The position numbers were made by a program, and so were the translations under genes. Below are positions 7,721 through 16,989 of a DNA stretch of 64,000 bases, piece after piece. The notes under the pieces are model-generated. The model saw only the letters and a list, made by a program, of their open reading frames with translations. It was not told where the DNA came from and did no database searches. Each line of letters opens with the position of its first letter. Within the stretch, counting starts at the first letter, position 1. Source of the DNA: Candidatus Nitronereus thalassa (GTDB lineage: Bacteria; Nitrospirota; Nitrospiria; Nitrospirales; UBA8639); assembly GCF_032191465.1 (NCBI RefSeq), contig NZ_JAQOUE010000002.1, positions 372,001-436,000 on the forward strand. Direction: 5' to 3'.

Positions 7721-8740
7721 TCATTCGTTTCTCTCCCAATACCATTCCACGGTTTTTCGGATGCCATCCTCGAAACTGTGGGCCGGTTGCCAACCGAGTT
7801 CGGTTTGGATTTTTCGCGAATCAATGGCGTATCGCCAATCATGACCTGGCCGGTCTTTGACGAAACTGATTAATGACAAAATCTTGTCGGGGGTCTCACC
7901 AGTGACCTTGGCCACAGTTCGACATAACAACGTGGCAATATCGAGGTTGCTCCAATGGTTCGAGCCGCCAATATTGTAAGTCTCGCCAATTCTTCCCTTC
8001 TCAATCACCTTCCAAATCCCGACACAGTGATCTTCCACATAGAGCCAGTCCCGAAAATTCGAACCATCACCATACACCGGTATTGGCTGCCCTTTTAGAC
8101 AGGCGCGAATAACCGTAGGCATAAACTTCTCCGAATGTTGGTACGGCCCATAATTGTTTGAACAATTGGTCGTGGTGGTTGGCAATAGATATGTATGCTG
8201 ATACGCCCGTACAAAATGGTCCGCAGCGGCCTTACTCGCAGAATAGGGAGAGTTGGGCGCATATGACGTGGTTTCCGTAAACGGGGGATCACCAGGCCCT
8301 AGCGTCCCATACACTTCGTCGGTGGAAATATGATGGAAGCGGCATCGCGCCTCATCCCAATGTTGATGCTCTAACCAGTATTTTCGCGCTTCTTCTAATA
8401 AGGTAAAGGTGCCTTGCACGTTCGTACGAATAAAGGCCTCGGGGCCAGCGATGGAACGGTCGACATGAGACTCCGCAGCGAAATGTACGATTGTGTCAAT
8501 CGCATGCTCCTGCAACAGACAACTGACCAAGTCATGGTCACAGATATCGCCATGCACAAACGTGTGTCGATTGGGATCTGGCAGATTGACAAGATTCTCC
8601 TCCGAGCCGGCATAGGTCAACGCATCAAGATTCACGACCTTCACGGCGTTGTTGACGTAAAGCACATAACGAACGAAGTTGGAGCCGATGAATCCGGCCC
8701 CACCTGTCACGAGGATGGTACGCGGAGTAAATCCGGACAT
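7721..8740 (-). CDS. rfbB: dTDP-glucose 4,6-dehydratase
   Basis: 339 aa, full length. Short-chain dehydrogenase fold: NAD-binding VTGGAGFIGSNF at the N-terminus, catalytic T-D-E in HISTDEVYGTLG, and Y-x3-K in PYSASKAAADHF. Further family signatures are NNYGPYQHSEKFMP and GDGSNFRDWLYVEDH. It converts dTDP-glucose to dTDP-4-keto-6-deoxyglucose, step two of dTDP-L-rhamnose synthesis in the cytosol. AAGGAG precedes ATG 8740; the start overlaps rfbD by 34 bp. Last of the four rfb genes in transcription order. Confidence 0.96.
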   Translation of the reverse strand: MSGFTPRTILVTGGAGFIGSNFVRYVLYVNNAVKVVNLDALTYAGSEENLVNLPDPNRHTFVHGDICDHDLVSCLLQEHAIDTIVHFAAESHVDRSIAGPEAFIRTNVQGTFTLLEEARKYWLEHQHWDEARCRFHHISTDEVYGTLGPGDPPFTETTSYAPNSPYSASKAAADHFVRAYQHTYLLPTTTTNCSNNYGPYQHSEKFMPTVIRACLKGQPIPVYGDGSNFRDWLYVEDHCVGIWKVIEKGRIGETYNIGGSNHWSNLDIATLLCRTVAKVTGETPDKILSLISFVKDRPGHDWRYAIDSRKIQTELGWQPAHSFEDGIRKTVEWYWERNE

Positions 8741-9615
8741 GCCATAAGCTCCTTAATACAGTAATGCACACGATCTTCCCATGGCAGCGCCTGGATACCA
8801 AACACGCGCTGAATTTTGCTGGAGTCGAGCACAGAATATGCTGGTCGCTTGACCACGGCAGGATAATCATCCGACATGATCGGCACAATGGGCTTGTTTG
8901 AAAATGACGATACCTGTTTCGCCTGCTCCACCGCTGCCTTTGCAAAACCATACCATGTCGTATGGCCACCGCCACACAGATGATACGTCCCCCACGGTTC
9001 ATGATGGCCATCCAAAATCGCCTTCGTCACAATCACGATCGCAGACGCAAGATCTCTTGCCCACGTGGGAGACCCGGTTTGATCCTGAACAATTCGCAAC
9101 TCTTCCCCATTCATAGCCTTGCGGAGAACGGTCTTTAAAAAGTTTCGCCCCCAAACGCTATAGAGCCAGGCGGTTCGAAGAATAATGTGTTTGGGCTGAT
9201 GGTGTCGAACACATTCCTCCCCTTCCCATTTACTTCGCCCATACACACCAAGGGGAGATACCGGATCATCTTCACGATAAGGCCGACGGCTCTTCCCATC
9301 AAACACATAATCGGTGGAAACATGAACCAGAGGGATATCGAGACGATGGCTTTCCTTAGTCAAGGTTTGAACGCCATCGCGGTTCACGGAAAATGCCACA
9401 TCCGGGTTCGATTCGGCTTGGTCAACATCGGTATACCCGGCAGCGTTGATAACGAAAGATGGCGTTTGATGAAGGAGAGCATTTCTCACGGTGTCGGGGT
9501 TACACAAGTCCATGACGGGACGACCGACACCCACGACATCGATTCCAGCTGCACTGAAGCTCTCCCGTAACTCCTGGGCGAGCATGCCCTGCTTTCCGAC
9601 GACAAGAATTTTCAC
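8707..9615 (-). CDS. rfbD: dTDP-4-dehydrorhamnose reductase
   Basis: 302 aa. N-terminal nucleotide loop VVGKQGMLAQEL, substrate region NAAGYTDVDQAE, and catalytic Y-x3-K in GVYGRSKWEGEE; STDYVFDG is also diagnostic. Catalyses the last step to dTDP-L-rhamnose. Overlaps the rfbC stop by 4 bp (ATGA) and rfbB by 34 bp, so translation is coupled through the cluster. Confidence 0.95.
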   Translation of the reverse strand: MKILVVGKQGMLAQELRESFSAAGIDVVGVGRPVMDLCNPDTVRNALLHQTPSFVINAAGYTDVDQAESNPDVAFSVNRDGVQTLTKESHRLDIPLVHVSTDYVFDGKSRRPYREDDPVSPLGVYGRSKWEGEECVRHHQPKHIILRTAWLYSVWGRNFLKTVLRKAMNGEELRIVQDQTGSPTWARDLASAIVIVTKAILDGHHEPWGTYHLCGGGHTTWYGFAKAAVEQAKQVSSFSNKPIVPIMSDDYPAVVKRPAYSVLDSSKIQRVFGIQALPWEDRVHYCIKELMACPDLLRVPSS

Positions 9616-10175
9616 GGGGAGAGATCGAACAAGGGAAGAGTGGTTTTGGAAACATCCTTCAGATTGGGCAATAATCGGTCCTTTTCCGAAACTGTGGGTG
9701 CCGAGATGGGCCAGGTAATCTTCAGCATTTCATCATCCCACCGAATGCCATATTCATCGTTGGGTTCGTAAAAGTCGGTACAGAGATACTGCACATCGGC
9801 GATTTCAGAAATCACACCATAGCCGTGAGCAAACCCAGGAGGAATGTACAGTTGCACATGATTGACATCCGACAACTCCTCACCGACCCACTGACCAAAC
9901 GTTGGTGATCCTACCCGGATATCCACCACGACATCGAAAATTTCCCCTCTGGTGACCCAGACCAATTTTCCTTGCGGATGCTTCAGCTGATAGTGCAATC
10001 CTCGAATGACATCTCGTTGAGATTGCGCGAAATTGGATTGCACAAACGGACCGGAGATATCGGCTTTTTGATAGCGGTTCGCCTGCCAGGTTTCGAAAAA
10101 CAGACCTCGGCTATCACCAAACACCTGTGGTTCGATTCGCAGCACTCCCGGCAATCTCGTTTCCACAATTTTCAT
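9612..10175 (-). CDS. rfbC: dTDP-4-dehydrorhamnose 3,5-epimerase
   Basis: 187 aa, cupin fold. Starts [19 protein letters not shown]; the active-site His is in [15 protein letters not shown], and [10 protein letters not shown] marks the second conserved block with the typical Y-x-C-T-D-F-Y end ([10 protein letters not shown]). Epimerises C3 and C5 of the keto sugar. Overlaps rfbA and rfbD by 4 bp each. Pathway order A-C-D-B is complete here. Confidence 0.95.
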   Translation of the reverse strand: MKIVETRLPGVLRIEPQVFGDSRGLFFETWQANRYQKADISGPFVQSNFAQSQRDVIRGLHYQLKHPQGKLVWVTRGEIFDVVVDIRVGSPTFGQWVGEELSDVNHVQLYIPPGFAHGYGVISEIADVQYLCTDFYEPNDEYGIRWDDEMLKITWPISAPTVSEKDRLLPNLKDVSKTTLPLFDLSP

Positions 10176-11056
10176 GAAGGTTTGACGCCCCTGGGATTGA
10201 GCACTCTCAGCACATACTCCCCATAACTTGTCCCGGCCATGTCATCCGCTAATCGATTCAGCTGCTCGGCATCAATATAGCCCATGCGATAAGCCACCTC
10301 TTCCACACAACCAATCTTTAATCCCTGACGGCGTTCCATCACTTCGATGAAATTCGCCGCATCAAGCAACGACTCCGATGTCCCCATATCCAGCCACGCG
10401 ACACCGCGTCCCCAGAGTCTTACCCGCAAGGCACCTTGCTTTAAATACGTCTTATTGACATCCGTAATTTCCAACTCCCCGCGCGCCGAGGGTTGTAATT
10501 GGGAAGCGATATCCACCACTTGATTATCATAAAAGTACAATCCGGTGACGGCATAATGAGACTTAGGATCCTTTGGCTTTTCCTCCAATCCGATCGCTCG
10601 GCCTTTGGCATCTACCTCAACGATCCCATAGCGTTCAGGATCTTTGACCAAGTACCCAAACACCGTAGCCCCTTTTGTTTCCTGTGCTTCCTGCTGAAGG
10701 ATCGATGAGAGGCCATGCCCATAGAAAATATTATCGCCCAAAATAAGCGAAACACCATCCTGCCCAATGAACCCTTTCCCAATGATGAAGGCTTGAGCAA
10801 GCCCACCGGGGTGAGGCTGCTCAGCATAAGCGAACTGCACCCCCCATTGCCGACCATCTTTTAACAACTGACGAAACAGCGGCAAATGCTCTGGGGTTCC
10901 AATTATTAAGATGTCGCGAATCCCAGCCAGCATCAACGTCGACAGCGGATAATAGATCATCGGCTTGTCGTACACCGGCAAGATCTGCTTACTGATGGCG
11001 CTTGTGAGTGGATACAGGCGACTGCCCGTGCCCCCCGCGAGGATAATTCCCTTCAT
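10172..11056 (-). CDS. rfbA: glucose-1-phosphate thymidylyltransferase
   Basis: 294 aa nucleotidyltransferase. N-terminal signature [14 protein letters not shown], then [23 protein letters not shown] and the sugar-site EEKPKDPKS. Makes dTDP-glucose, entry step to dTDP-L-rhamnose for O-antigen or other surface glycans. Start chosen at ATG 11056 (MKGIILAGG, 12 nt after GGGGAG); an upstream TTG at 11068 is too close to that site. Lies 22 bp downstream of the GT39-type gene. Confidence 0.95.
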   Translation of the reverse strand: MKGIILAGGTGSRLYPLTSAISKQILPVYDKPMIYYPLSTLMLAGIRDILIIGTPEHLPLFRQLLKDGRQWGVQFAYAEQPHPGGLAQAFIIGKGFIGQDGVSLILGDNIFYGHGLSSILQQEAQETKGATVFGYLVKDPERYGIVEVDAKGRAIGLEEKPKDPKSHYAVTGLYFYDNQVVDIASQLQPSARGELEITDVNKTYLKQGALRVRLWGRGVAWLDMGTSESLLDAANFIEVMERRQGLKIGCVEEVAYRMGYIDAEQLNRLADDMAGTSYGEYVLRVLNPRGVKPS

Positions 11057-11077
11057 GGATGTTTCCAACTCCCCTTA

Positions 11078-12763
11078 TTACCCATCTTCGATTCTTCTAT
11101 GAGTGTCAAAAATTTTCTCAGAATCGCGAACCACACGAACCAGGACAATCTTGTGCTTCCCTCGATTGAGGTAGCGAAATCGCTCTACCTTCAAAGCTAC
11201 CTGTGCCCCCTCCAATTTTGCAAATTGCTCATAAGTCATGAGGATCACAACCTGGCCTTTCCGGATCACCAGTTCCCGAAGTTCCTGGACCGCCTGGCCA
11301 AATTCTTTTTGATAGCCAATGATATTCGCCCCTGGGTGACGATATTGCCAATAGTATAAATCTTCATCGCCGCGCCAATCCCAATGCTGAAACGTCAGAA
11401 TAAAATCGTTGGGATGGGGCAGCAAGGCTTTGGTTTCCAGAAACATCGTTCGCGGAGAACCCGCCATATCCATGGCAGGCAAAAGAAAGCCAATAATGCC
11501 AAGCATCCATCCAGCGGCGATAACTCCTAGGCCCTTCAGTGCAATGTGAATACGGGAGGAAATCACGTGCCACATGAGCCACAGGGTTAATCCAATCATC
11601 ACCATAATATAGGGTAAAGGAAAGGCTTCAAGCGATATCCCACGCTGCCATTCTAAAATTGCCGGACCAGCAACCAGCCCCACCACGTTGACAAGGCAAA
11701 AGATGCCAAGCAGGATCTTCAACAGGCGTTCGCATTGAATCTTCTGCCGAGGATCGGCAAGCACCGAATGATAAAAATACCCAATCGCTAACGCGACCGG
11801 CGGCACGATCGGCAACAAGTACCGCTCGGTTTTTCCATGAGCGACGCTAAAGGCCGCGAAGTAGGCCAACATCCATACCAATAAAAAAAGCTCTTTGGAC
11901 TTAGGACCAAAGGGCCGCGCATACCAGAGCAAGACAAACGTCGAGGGGATCAACACTGACCAGGGAAAAAAATCAAACCACATCACTCTCAAATAGTAGT
12001 GAAACGGCTGATTCCCTATAGTGTCGGTTACCACACGATCTAAACTTTCCTTAAAGAAAAAGTTCTCGCGGAACTCCGGGCCTAAGACCCAATAGTAAGG
12101 AACCACCATCGCGAGAAAGACAAAGAGGCCAACGTACACAGGCCAGCGTCGCAGCGCACTCCATTCCCATTGCCACGCGAAATACACCAGCAGCGTGAGA
12201 CTGGGGAGCAACAGCGCATGCGCCGCCTTAAACATCGTCCCTCCCGCGAGGAACACAAATCCGACGACATACCACCAACTTTGTTTTTCAAGAAAATACG
12301 CGCGTGCCCAGCAATACATACCCGCGGTCATAAAAAAAGTCAGCCCTGGGTCCATCAAGACCAATCGCCCATACCAGTAAAAAAGAAAGGTGGTAGCTAC
12401 CACGACCCCCGCCCAAAACCCAGCCAATGGGGAAAATAGAATCACACCCAAATGATAGGTCAGCAACAGCGTCCCCAAACTGAACATCGACTCGGGAAGG
12501 CGCAACGCCACTTCGATACTTCCAACCAAAGGCGTGAAATATGTCGAGGCCAATGACTCCATCCAAAAAAACAGTGGGGGCTTATTCAAATAGCGTTGGC
12601 CATACAATTCCAAATGAAAAGGGTTCGCTTGCGTAAACGTTCGATCGATAATCGCCGCATACAAGCCCTCGTCCTCCACAAACAGCGAAATGTCGAGATG
12701 CCACAGGACCGAAAGCAGGCCAAGCCCCAACACCACACAAAATTGCAAACTCTTTTGATTCAT
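11078..12763 (-). CDS. GT39/ArnT-type membrane glycosyltransferase
   Basis: 561 aa polytopic inner-membrane protein with about a dozen hydrophobic helices in the first 430 residues and a soluble periplasmic tail. The first loop contains the acidic DEGLYAAIIDR and LNKPPLFFW motifs of the PMT/ArnT/GT39 class, which move a sugar from polyprenyl phosphate to lipid or protein in the periplasm. Acceptor and sugar cannot be read from sequence. First gene of the minus-strand run with rfbA-C-D-B, suggesting a job in surface glycan decoration. The C-terminal part (about 440-561) holds a mixed alpha/beta domain. Confidence 0.85.
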   Translation of the reverse strand: MNQKSLQFCVVLGLGLLSVLWHLDISLFVEDEGLYAAIIDRTFTQANPFHLELYGQRYLNKPPLFFWMESLASTYFTPLVGSIEVALRLPESMFSLGTLLLTYHLGVILFSPLAGFWAGVVVATTFLFYWYGRLVLMDPGLTFFMTAGMYCWARAYFLEKQSWWYVVGFVFLAGGTMFKAAHALLLPSLTLLVYFAWQWEWSALRRWPVYVGLFVFLAMVVPYYWVLGPEFRENFFFKESLDRVVTDTIGNQPFHYYLRVMWFDFFPWSVLIPSTFVLLWYARPFGPKSKELFLLVWMLAYFAAFSVAHGKTERYLLPIVPPVALAIGYFYHSVLADPRQKIQCERLLKILLGIFCLVNVVGLVAGPAILEWQRGISLEAFPLPYIMVMIGLTLWLMWHVISSRIHIALKGLGVIAAGWMLGIIGFLLPAMDMAGSPRTMFLETKALLPHPNDFILTFQHWDWRGDEDLYYWQYRHPGANIIGYQKEFGQAVQELRELVIRKGQVVILMTYEQFAKLEGAQVALKVERFRYLNRGKHKIVLVRVVRDSEKIFDTHRRIEDG

Positions 12764-12984
12764 CCAGAAAACAACCTGTGATTGGCAAAACGCCAGAAGG
12801 ATATTAATGGATACAATGCACCGTCACGTGACCGGCTGGGCACTGTATCACATTGGGTCAACACCGCACAGACATAGCGCTCAAGAAAGGTGGGAGATCA
12901 AGATGCCGAAGTTTTGAGTTGAAAAGTGATGCAAAAGAATGGACAATTACTACGGGTATTTAATTAGGTTGTGAGAGGACCACC

Positions 12985-13692
12985 ATGTTTCACCGAAATA
13001 AGACCAAGCTTAGCATCAAACTCATGCTCCTCTTTGCGGGACTGCTCTTGCCGGGATGCAGCGTCATTGAAACCGGATGGAACATTACCAAAGGAACCGT
13101 CAAAGGCGGATACTATGTGGTGAAGGGCGCGTATCACCTAACCGCTGGCGTCAGCAGAGTGGTCTACCACATTGGCAGATTCACCTTTAACGTGGTGCGG
13201 GCGCCAGATGATTGGCCCCTTACGAATAACGACCTGGAAACCATCGATGGATTGCCGGTGAAAGAAGCCATCCGCCAAGGCCGTGTCAAAGCCGCGCCGT
13301 ACGTCGTCAAAGGCCGACGCTATGTGCCTATGACGATGGAAGAAGCGCAAAAATACGAGGAAACCGGCACCGCCTCCTGGTATGGCTATGAAACACGCAT
13401 TCAAAAAGGCGGACACATGACGGCCAATGGCGAAGCTTTTGACCCCCATGGATTCACGGCCGCTCACAAATATCTGCCGCTCCCCATCAACGTAAAAGTG
13501 ACCAATCTGGAAAATGGCCGATCGATCATCGTCCGAGTCAACGACCGCGGTCCCTTCCCAAGCATCAACAATTCTCACTCCGGCAAACGCATCATCGATC
13601 TCAGCGCCGGCGCCGCCAAACGTCTCGGCTTCTACAACAAGGGTCTCGCCAAAGTCCACGTGGAAGTCATCCCCGTAAAATTTGAAACCTGA
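12985..13692 (+). CDS. rlpA: RlpA-like lipoprotein (septal ring lytic transglycosylase family)
   Basis: 235 aa. Signal peptide with lipobox LLPGC (Cys near residue 25), then about 90 residues rich in G-Y-Y-V-V-K/A-Y-H motifs, then a double-psi beta-barrel: GTASWYGYETRIQKGGHMTANGE cut here to its key parts is the family opening (ASWYG, TANGE), followed by RVNDRGPF and IIDLSAGAAKRLG. The Asp of VNDRGPF is the conserved catalytic-type residue. RlpA cleaves naked peptidoglycan glycan at the septum; no SPOR domain is present here. Ribosome site GAGAGGACC before ATG. It is monocistronic. Confidence 0.88.
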   Translation: MFHRNKTKLSIKLMLLFAGLLLPGCSVIETGWNITKGTVKGGYYVVKGAYHLTAGVSRVVYHIGRFTFNVVRAPDDWPLTNNDLETIDGLPVKEAIRQGRVKAAPYVVKGRRYVPMTMEEAQKYEETGTASWYGYETRIQKGGHMTANGEAFDPHGFTAAHKYLPLPINVKVTNLENGRSIIVRVNDRGPFPSINNSHSGKRIIDLSAGAAKRLGFYNKGLAKVHVEVIPVKFET

Positions 13693-13843
13693 TCCCATTC
13701 CGTATTCCCTAGGAATATTTCCCGATTTCAAAAACCCTCCTGATTGGCACACACTACGCCATGAGATTTTTCAAAGAGTTAAGAGTGACGTAGAGGCTGG
13801 TTCAAAAAGAAACTAATTGGATTGTCTTTATAGAGGAATTCTT

Positions 13844-15028
13844 ATGTCAGGTAAGAGCTCACGATGCCTTCAACTTCTTGAGGAAGTTGTTCACGAGCTT
13901 CAAAGTGGAAAACATGGTTACGTTACACGTGCTATCAGGAAGCTTGAGCTAACAGCAGAACTCCTTGATGATGCTGAACTTTCAAGTTGGTGTAAATTTC
14001 ATCTAGGCCACTATGTCTTGAAAATTAAAAATTACGAGGGTGGTGAAGCTAAAGAGTATTTTATGAAATTTCTTGCCCCAGCACTAAAGGAAATAAGGGC
14101 ATCCATTGAGATTGAAGAGTTGAACCCCCGTTTTAATAAAGCTGGTGGAGGGTTTGAAAGCGTCGAAATTATCGAACAAAAGATTGAACAATTTAATAAA
14201 AGTAAAACTGGGAACGACGGAACTTATTATCATAATAACCTCATGTCCACCTTGTCATCTGTCGCAAATGCTGCTTCAGTAAGGGCAGCCAGGCTGTATT
14301 CGGCGCTTGCATTTGGTGAGATACCAAAGCAACATTTTGATTTTATCCGTGATCGTGTTGACAACCTGCTCTTAGATGTCTGCCCCGATGCAATCGAACA
14401 GTTCATGAAGGCCTATGAGAGGCTTAGTTCGGGGAATTCCGAGGACTGGTCCTTAGCTCTTACTGTTTGTCGCCGTGTAATCAAAGCGGTTGCCGATGCC
14501 ATCTATCCACCAACAACTGCAAAAGCAGGCGACAGGGACCTAGGTGAACCGCAATATATAAATCGCCTCTGGGCCTTTCTTGATGAAAATCTTCCCGCAA
14601 GCTCAGATAAAGATTTAGCAAAAGCTCACGTCGATTACCTGGGATCTTTTCTACACCGCTTGGATAGAAAAGCGTCCAAAGGAGTTCATGCGAAAGTAAC
14701 TCATGAGGAAGCAGTACGATCGGTGCTTTACACTTATTTGACGCTCGGGGACCTACTGGAGTTTGCACCTTTTGAGGTTAGGAAGAAAGTCGCAGGCCCA
14801 ACTAAAGTAGACCTGAATACAGCTTCACTTGAGGAACTCGCAATAGTTCCAGGAATAACTCGGGGGATTGCAAAGCAAATTGTTAAGCTGAGAATACAAA
14901 TGCCATTATCTAATGTCGAGGATTTGAAAAAAATTAAAGGTGTTGGGCCCAAGACAGTGGAAAGACTAAAACAGCATGTAGTCACTCTGCCGACTGACCA
15001 AAATTCCGGCCAAAAAGCCAGAAAATGA
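13844..15028 (+). CDS. AbiTii-like protein with C-terminal helix-hairpin-helix
   Basis: 394 aa. Residues 1-60 (CLQLLEEVVHELQSGKHG, then AIRKLELTAELLDDAELSSW) resemble the AbiTii domain found at the N-terminus of abortive-infection type proteins. The middle, about 80-310, is helical and unrecognised, with WSLALTVCRRVIKAVADAIY near 210. Residues about 330-385 are a double helix-hairpin-helix of the ComEA/PolX kind: VDLNTASLEELAIVPGITRG and IKGVGPKTVERLKQH, which binds DNA backbone. Start at ATG 13844 follows GAGGAATTCTT; an upstream ATG at 13817 lacks a site. AT-rich relative to rlpA, so probably acquired. Defence role is inference; the HHH call is firm. Confidence 0.7.
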   Translation: MSGKSSRCLQLLEEVVHELQSGKHGYVTRAIRKLELTAELLDDAELSSWCKFHLGHYVLKIKNYEGGEAKEYFMKFLAPALKEIRASIEIEELNPRFNKAGGGFESVEIIEQKIEQFNKSKTGNDGTYYHNNLMSTLSSVANAASVRAARLYSALAFGEIPKQHFDFIRDRVDNLLLDVCPDAIEQFMKAYERLSSGNSEDWSLALTVCRRVIKAVADAIYPPTTAKAGDRDLGEPQYINRLWAFLDENLPASSDKDLAKAHVDYLGSFLHRLDRKASKGVHAKVTHEEAVRSVLYTYLTLGDLLEFAPFEVRKKVAGPTKVDLNTASLEELAIVPGITRGIAKQIVKLRIQMPLSNVEDLKKIKGVGPKTVERLKQHVVTLPTDQNSGQKARK

Positions 15029-15285
15029 TTTTGTGCCGAATGGGTCCCTTAAACAATAAGTACACCATAAGCAAACGCCCATTGGGATTAGTAGTATATA
15101 ACTCAAATTAAACAACATAGAATCAAAAGCAGTTATTTTTGATACCCTGAATGGAAATTAAAATTGCCTTAAAAGTAAGTAAATTTCTGTGAATCCCCAA
15201 GAAGGTTTTTGAAAATTTTCGATTTTCAGAAAAGGCTAACCCTTTTGTTGAAATGAATTATTAGCTTCCAAATAGGGGTAGATTC

Positions 15286-16296
15286 GTGACAGAGGAAAAA
15301 GACTTCTTCGAGATGGATCGTCGTAAGTTCCTGAAGCTTTCCGGATATGGTCTGACTGCCATAGGTGGTTATCTTGCAGCAGGTATTATCAACCCATTTC
15401 AAAATAAAATTAGTGATGCGGTGCAAGAAACTTTTTTCAGCAAAGACATTCCCCAACAAATCATTGAAGATCGAGAATTAACAGCTTTAATAAAACGAGT
15501 CTTTCTGGGGACTGGTGAGAACATTGCCATTCTCCCCGCTTCCCATAACCCAACTGTAGGTGCAGAACTGACTAAAGGTACCGTTGAAGCAGCGCAACCC
15601 TTTAAATCGGTGATTTTTGATCTCGATGAGAGAATTAAAGATATTTCAGGAAGCGTTAAAACTGGAATTTCAGGCAATCTAATTTGCTTTGGAAGTCCAA
15701 CATCAAACATCGTGGCGCGGACAGTTATGCAATATAAAGAAATAAGAGGCGATGGAAGGAACGGACACCATTTTATACCAAACGAAACATTTGAATTTCC
15801 TTTTTTGTATGAACTTAACGGAGATCTACTCTTGAAAGAAGGGCATTATTGCAAAAGGTTGGTAAGAGATCAGGAGATTATTATTCCAAATTGGGGTATC
15901 AGACTGAGTAAAGACCTTCTTAAAATTCCAGAAACACGCAATGATAAAATCGCTAATGATTATCTCATCATCACCAATGTACCAAATATTTTTCACAAAC
16001 AGTCTTATGAACTTGGACGTCGGATTATTATGCTTGGCGGGACTCATGCAACAGGGACCAGAGCTACAAAATTGTTGCTCTTAGACAAAGGTCTACTCAA
16101 ACAAATTGAGGATAAATCATCCAGGATGTCCTCATGGCAAGCAGTGGTGACAATTGATAATGTTAACCTTGAAACATCCGCCCCGCAAAGTCTTGGAGGC
16201 AGAGTGGATGTCAAGGAAGTAAACATAGATCGCCAAAAACTTGAATCCCTTGTTTATAAACATGACAAACTCTATCAAGGTTACCTTTCTGCCTAA
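15286..16296 (+). CDS. Tat-signal protein of unknown function
   Basis: 336 aa from GTG 15286 (AGGGG 7 nt upstream). The N-terminus has a twin-arginine signal, DRRKFLKLSG followed by a hydrophobic stretch, so export in folded form is expected. The mature part has two alpha/beta motifs: LICFGSPTSNIVARTVM (about 128-144) and the pair DYLIITNVPN...IIMLGGTHATGTRATKLLL (about 225-268). The GG-T-H-x-x-G-T string is reminiscent of bacterial proteins of unknown function with a G-x-H-G-x-G-T-type motif and an earlier GGP/GSP-x-x-N loop, usually not exported. No catalytic assignment possible. AT-rich like its upstream neighbour. Confidence 0.7.
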   Translation: MTEEKDFFEMDRRKFLKLSGYGLTAIGGYLAAGIINPFQNKISDAVQETFFSKDIPQQIIEDRELTALIKRVFLGTGENIAILPASHNPTVGAELTKGTVEAAQPFKSVIFDLDERIKDISGSVKTGISGNLICFGSPTSNIVARTVMQYKEIRGDGRNGHHFIPNETFEFPFLYELNGDLLLKEGHYCKRLVRDQEIIIPNWGIRLSKDLLKIPETRNDKIANDYLIITNVPNIFHKQSYELGRRIIMLGGTHATGTRATKLLLLDKGLLKQIEDKSSRMSSWQAVVTIDNVNLETSAPQSLGGRVDVKEVNIDRQKLESLVYKHDKLYQGYLSA

Positions 16297-16673
16297 AGTG
16301 GAACAACAACCAGTAGCCCACAAAATTCTCTTTGTGCTCAACGCTACAACATTCCAGCCTACTCCAGTCAAACTTCGGAATATGTGAAAACCTTGGCTGG
16401 AGTTGGCTGGAATGAGTGGGAGTAGGTTCCAGTAGGATGAGGGTCTTGCATTTGTAAACCGCAGGTCGGACTCACCAAATAGCCTTACCGACTCACGGGC
16501 AAAAACATCCCCCTCCATTTTTCCTTCCAGTTTCAAGAACTTATGCTTTCATGAAAATCTTTGCGGTTTTTTCTTGATTCCTTCCGTTATTTCTTCTTTC
16601 AAACTGCCGATAAAGTACAAAGACGTTGTGCATGGGCTTTCAATTCTTCACCTCGTTACAAGGAGGAGCCGTT
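16297..16673. repeat. intergenic region with a 20-bp inverted repeat and a tRNA-Thr-like fragment
   Basis: Arms at 16349-16368 and 16396-16415 pair at 17 of 20 positions (ACTGGAGTAGGCTGGAATGT against GCTGGAGTTGGCTGGAATGA). Further on, 16451-16469 reads TTTGTAAACCGCAGGTCGG, the sequence expected for anticodon loop TGT, 3' anticodon stem and variable loop of a tRNA-Thr, but the 5' half and most of the T-arm are missing. It marks the right edge of the AT-rich 13.8-16.3 kb stretch. Confidence 0.45.
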
Positions 16674-16892
16674 ATGAAGTGTGTTCGTTTAATTAATTTG
16701 CTCATCGTTGGTGTTGTTTTCTCCACAGTCGCGATTGGCTGCGGGGCAACCAAACAAGTGCGATACACCTCGGGCCCACCCAATGTGGCCGTTTCTACCG
16801 AAAGTCTGAATCAGGAGTCCATAGCAGCATCTTCAGTAGCGTCCTATTCAAACGATACGCAGTATGTGCATGTGAAAATGACACAACCCTGA
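16674..16892 (+). CDS. small lipoprotein
   Basis: 72 aa. N-terminal MKCVRLINLLIVGVVFS then lipobox AIGCG, with Cys near residue 23; the mature peptide is about 50 residues rich in Ser, Thr and Val with no recognised domain. AAGGAGGAG lies 6 nt before ATG 16674, which decides the start over an in-frame upstream ATG at 16626. Followed by a strong hairpin at 16913. Function unknown. Confidence 0.75.
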   Translation: MKCVRLINLLIVGVVFSTVAIGCGATKQVRYTSGPPNVAVSTESLNQESIAASSVASYSNDTQYVHVKMTQP

Positions 16893-16912
16893 TTCCCATA
16901 TTTCCCTGGAAT

Positions 16913-16943
16913 GCCGTTGGGACTCCCTCCGATTCCCAACGGC
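16913..16943. terminator. bidirectional hairpin between convergent genes
   Basis: Perfect 10-bp arms GCCGTTGGGA and TCCCAACGGC with an 11-nt loop, without a clean T-run on either side. It lies between the convergent small lipoprotein and mtgA. Confidence 0.5.
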
Positions 16944-16989
16944 CTTCCATCATTCTCTCATCCAACCTTCTACTCGTTTGCCCAGATTA

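Noticed and set aside
12820-12840. GTCACGTGAC palindrome upstream of rlpA
   Set aside because: Ten bases only, arms do not extend, and there is no second copy nearby; could be chance.
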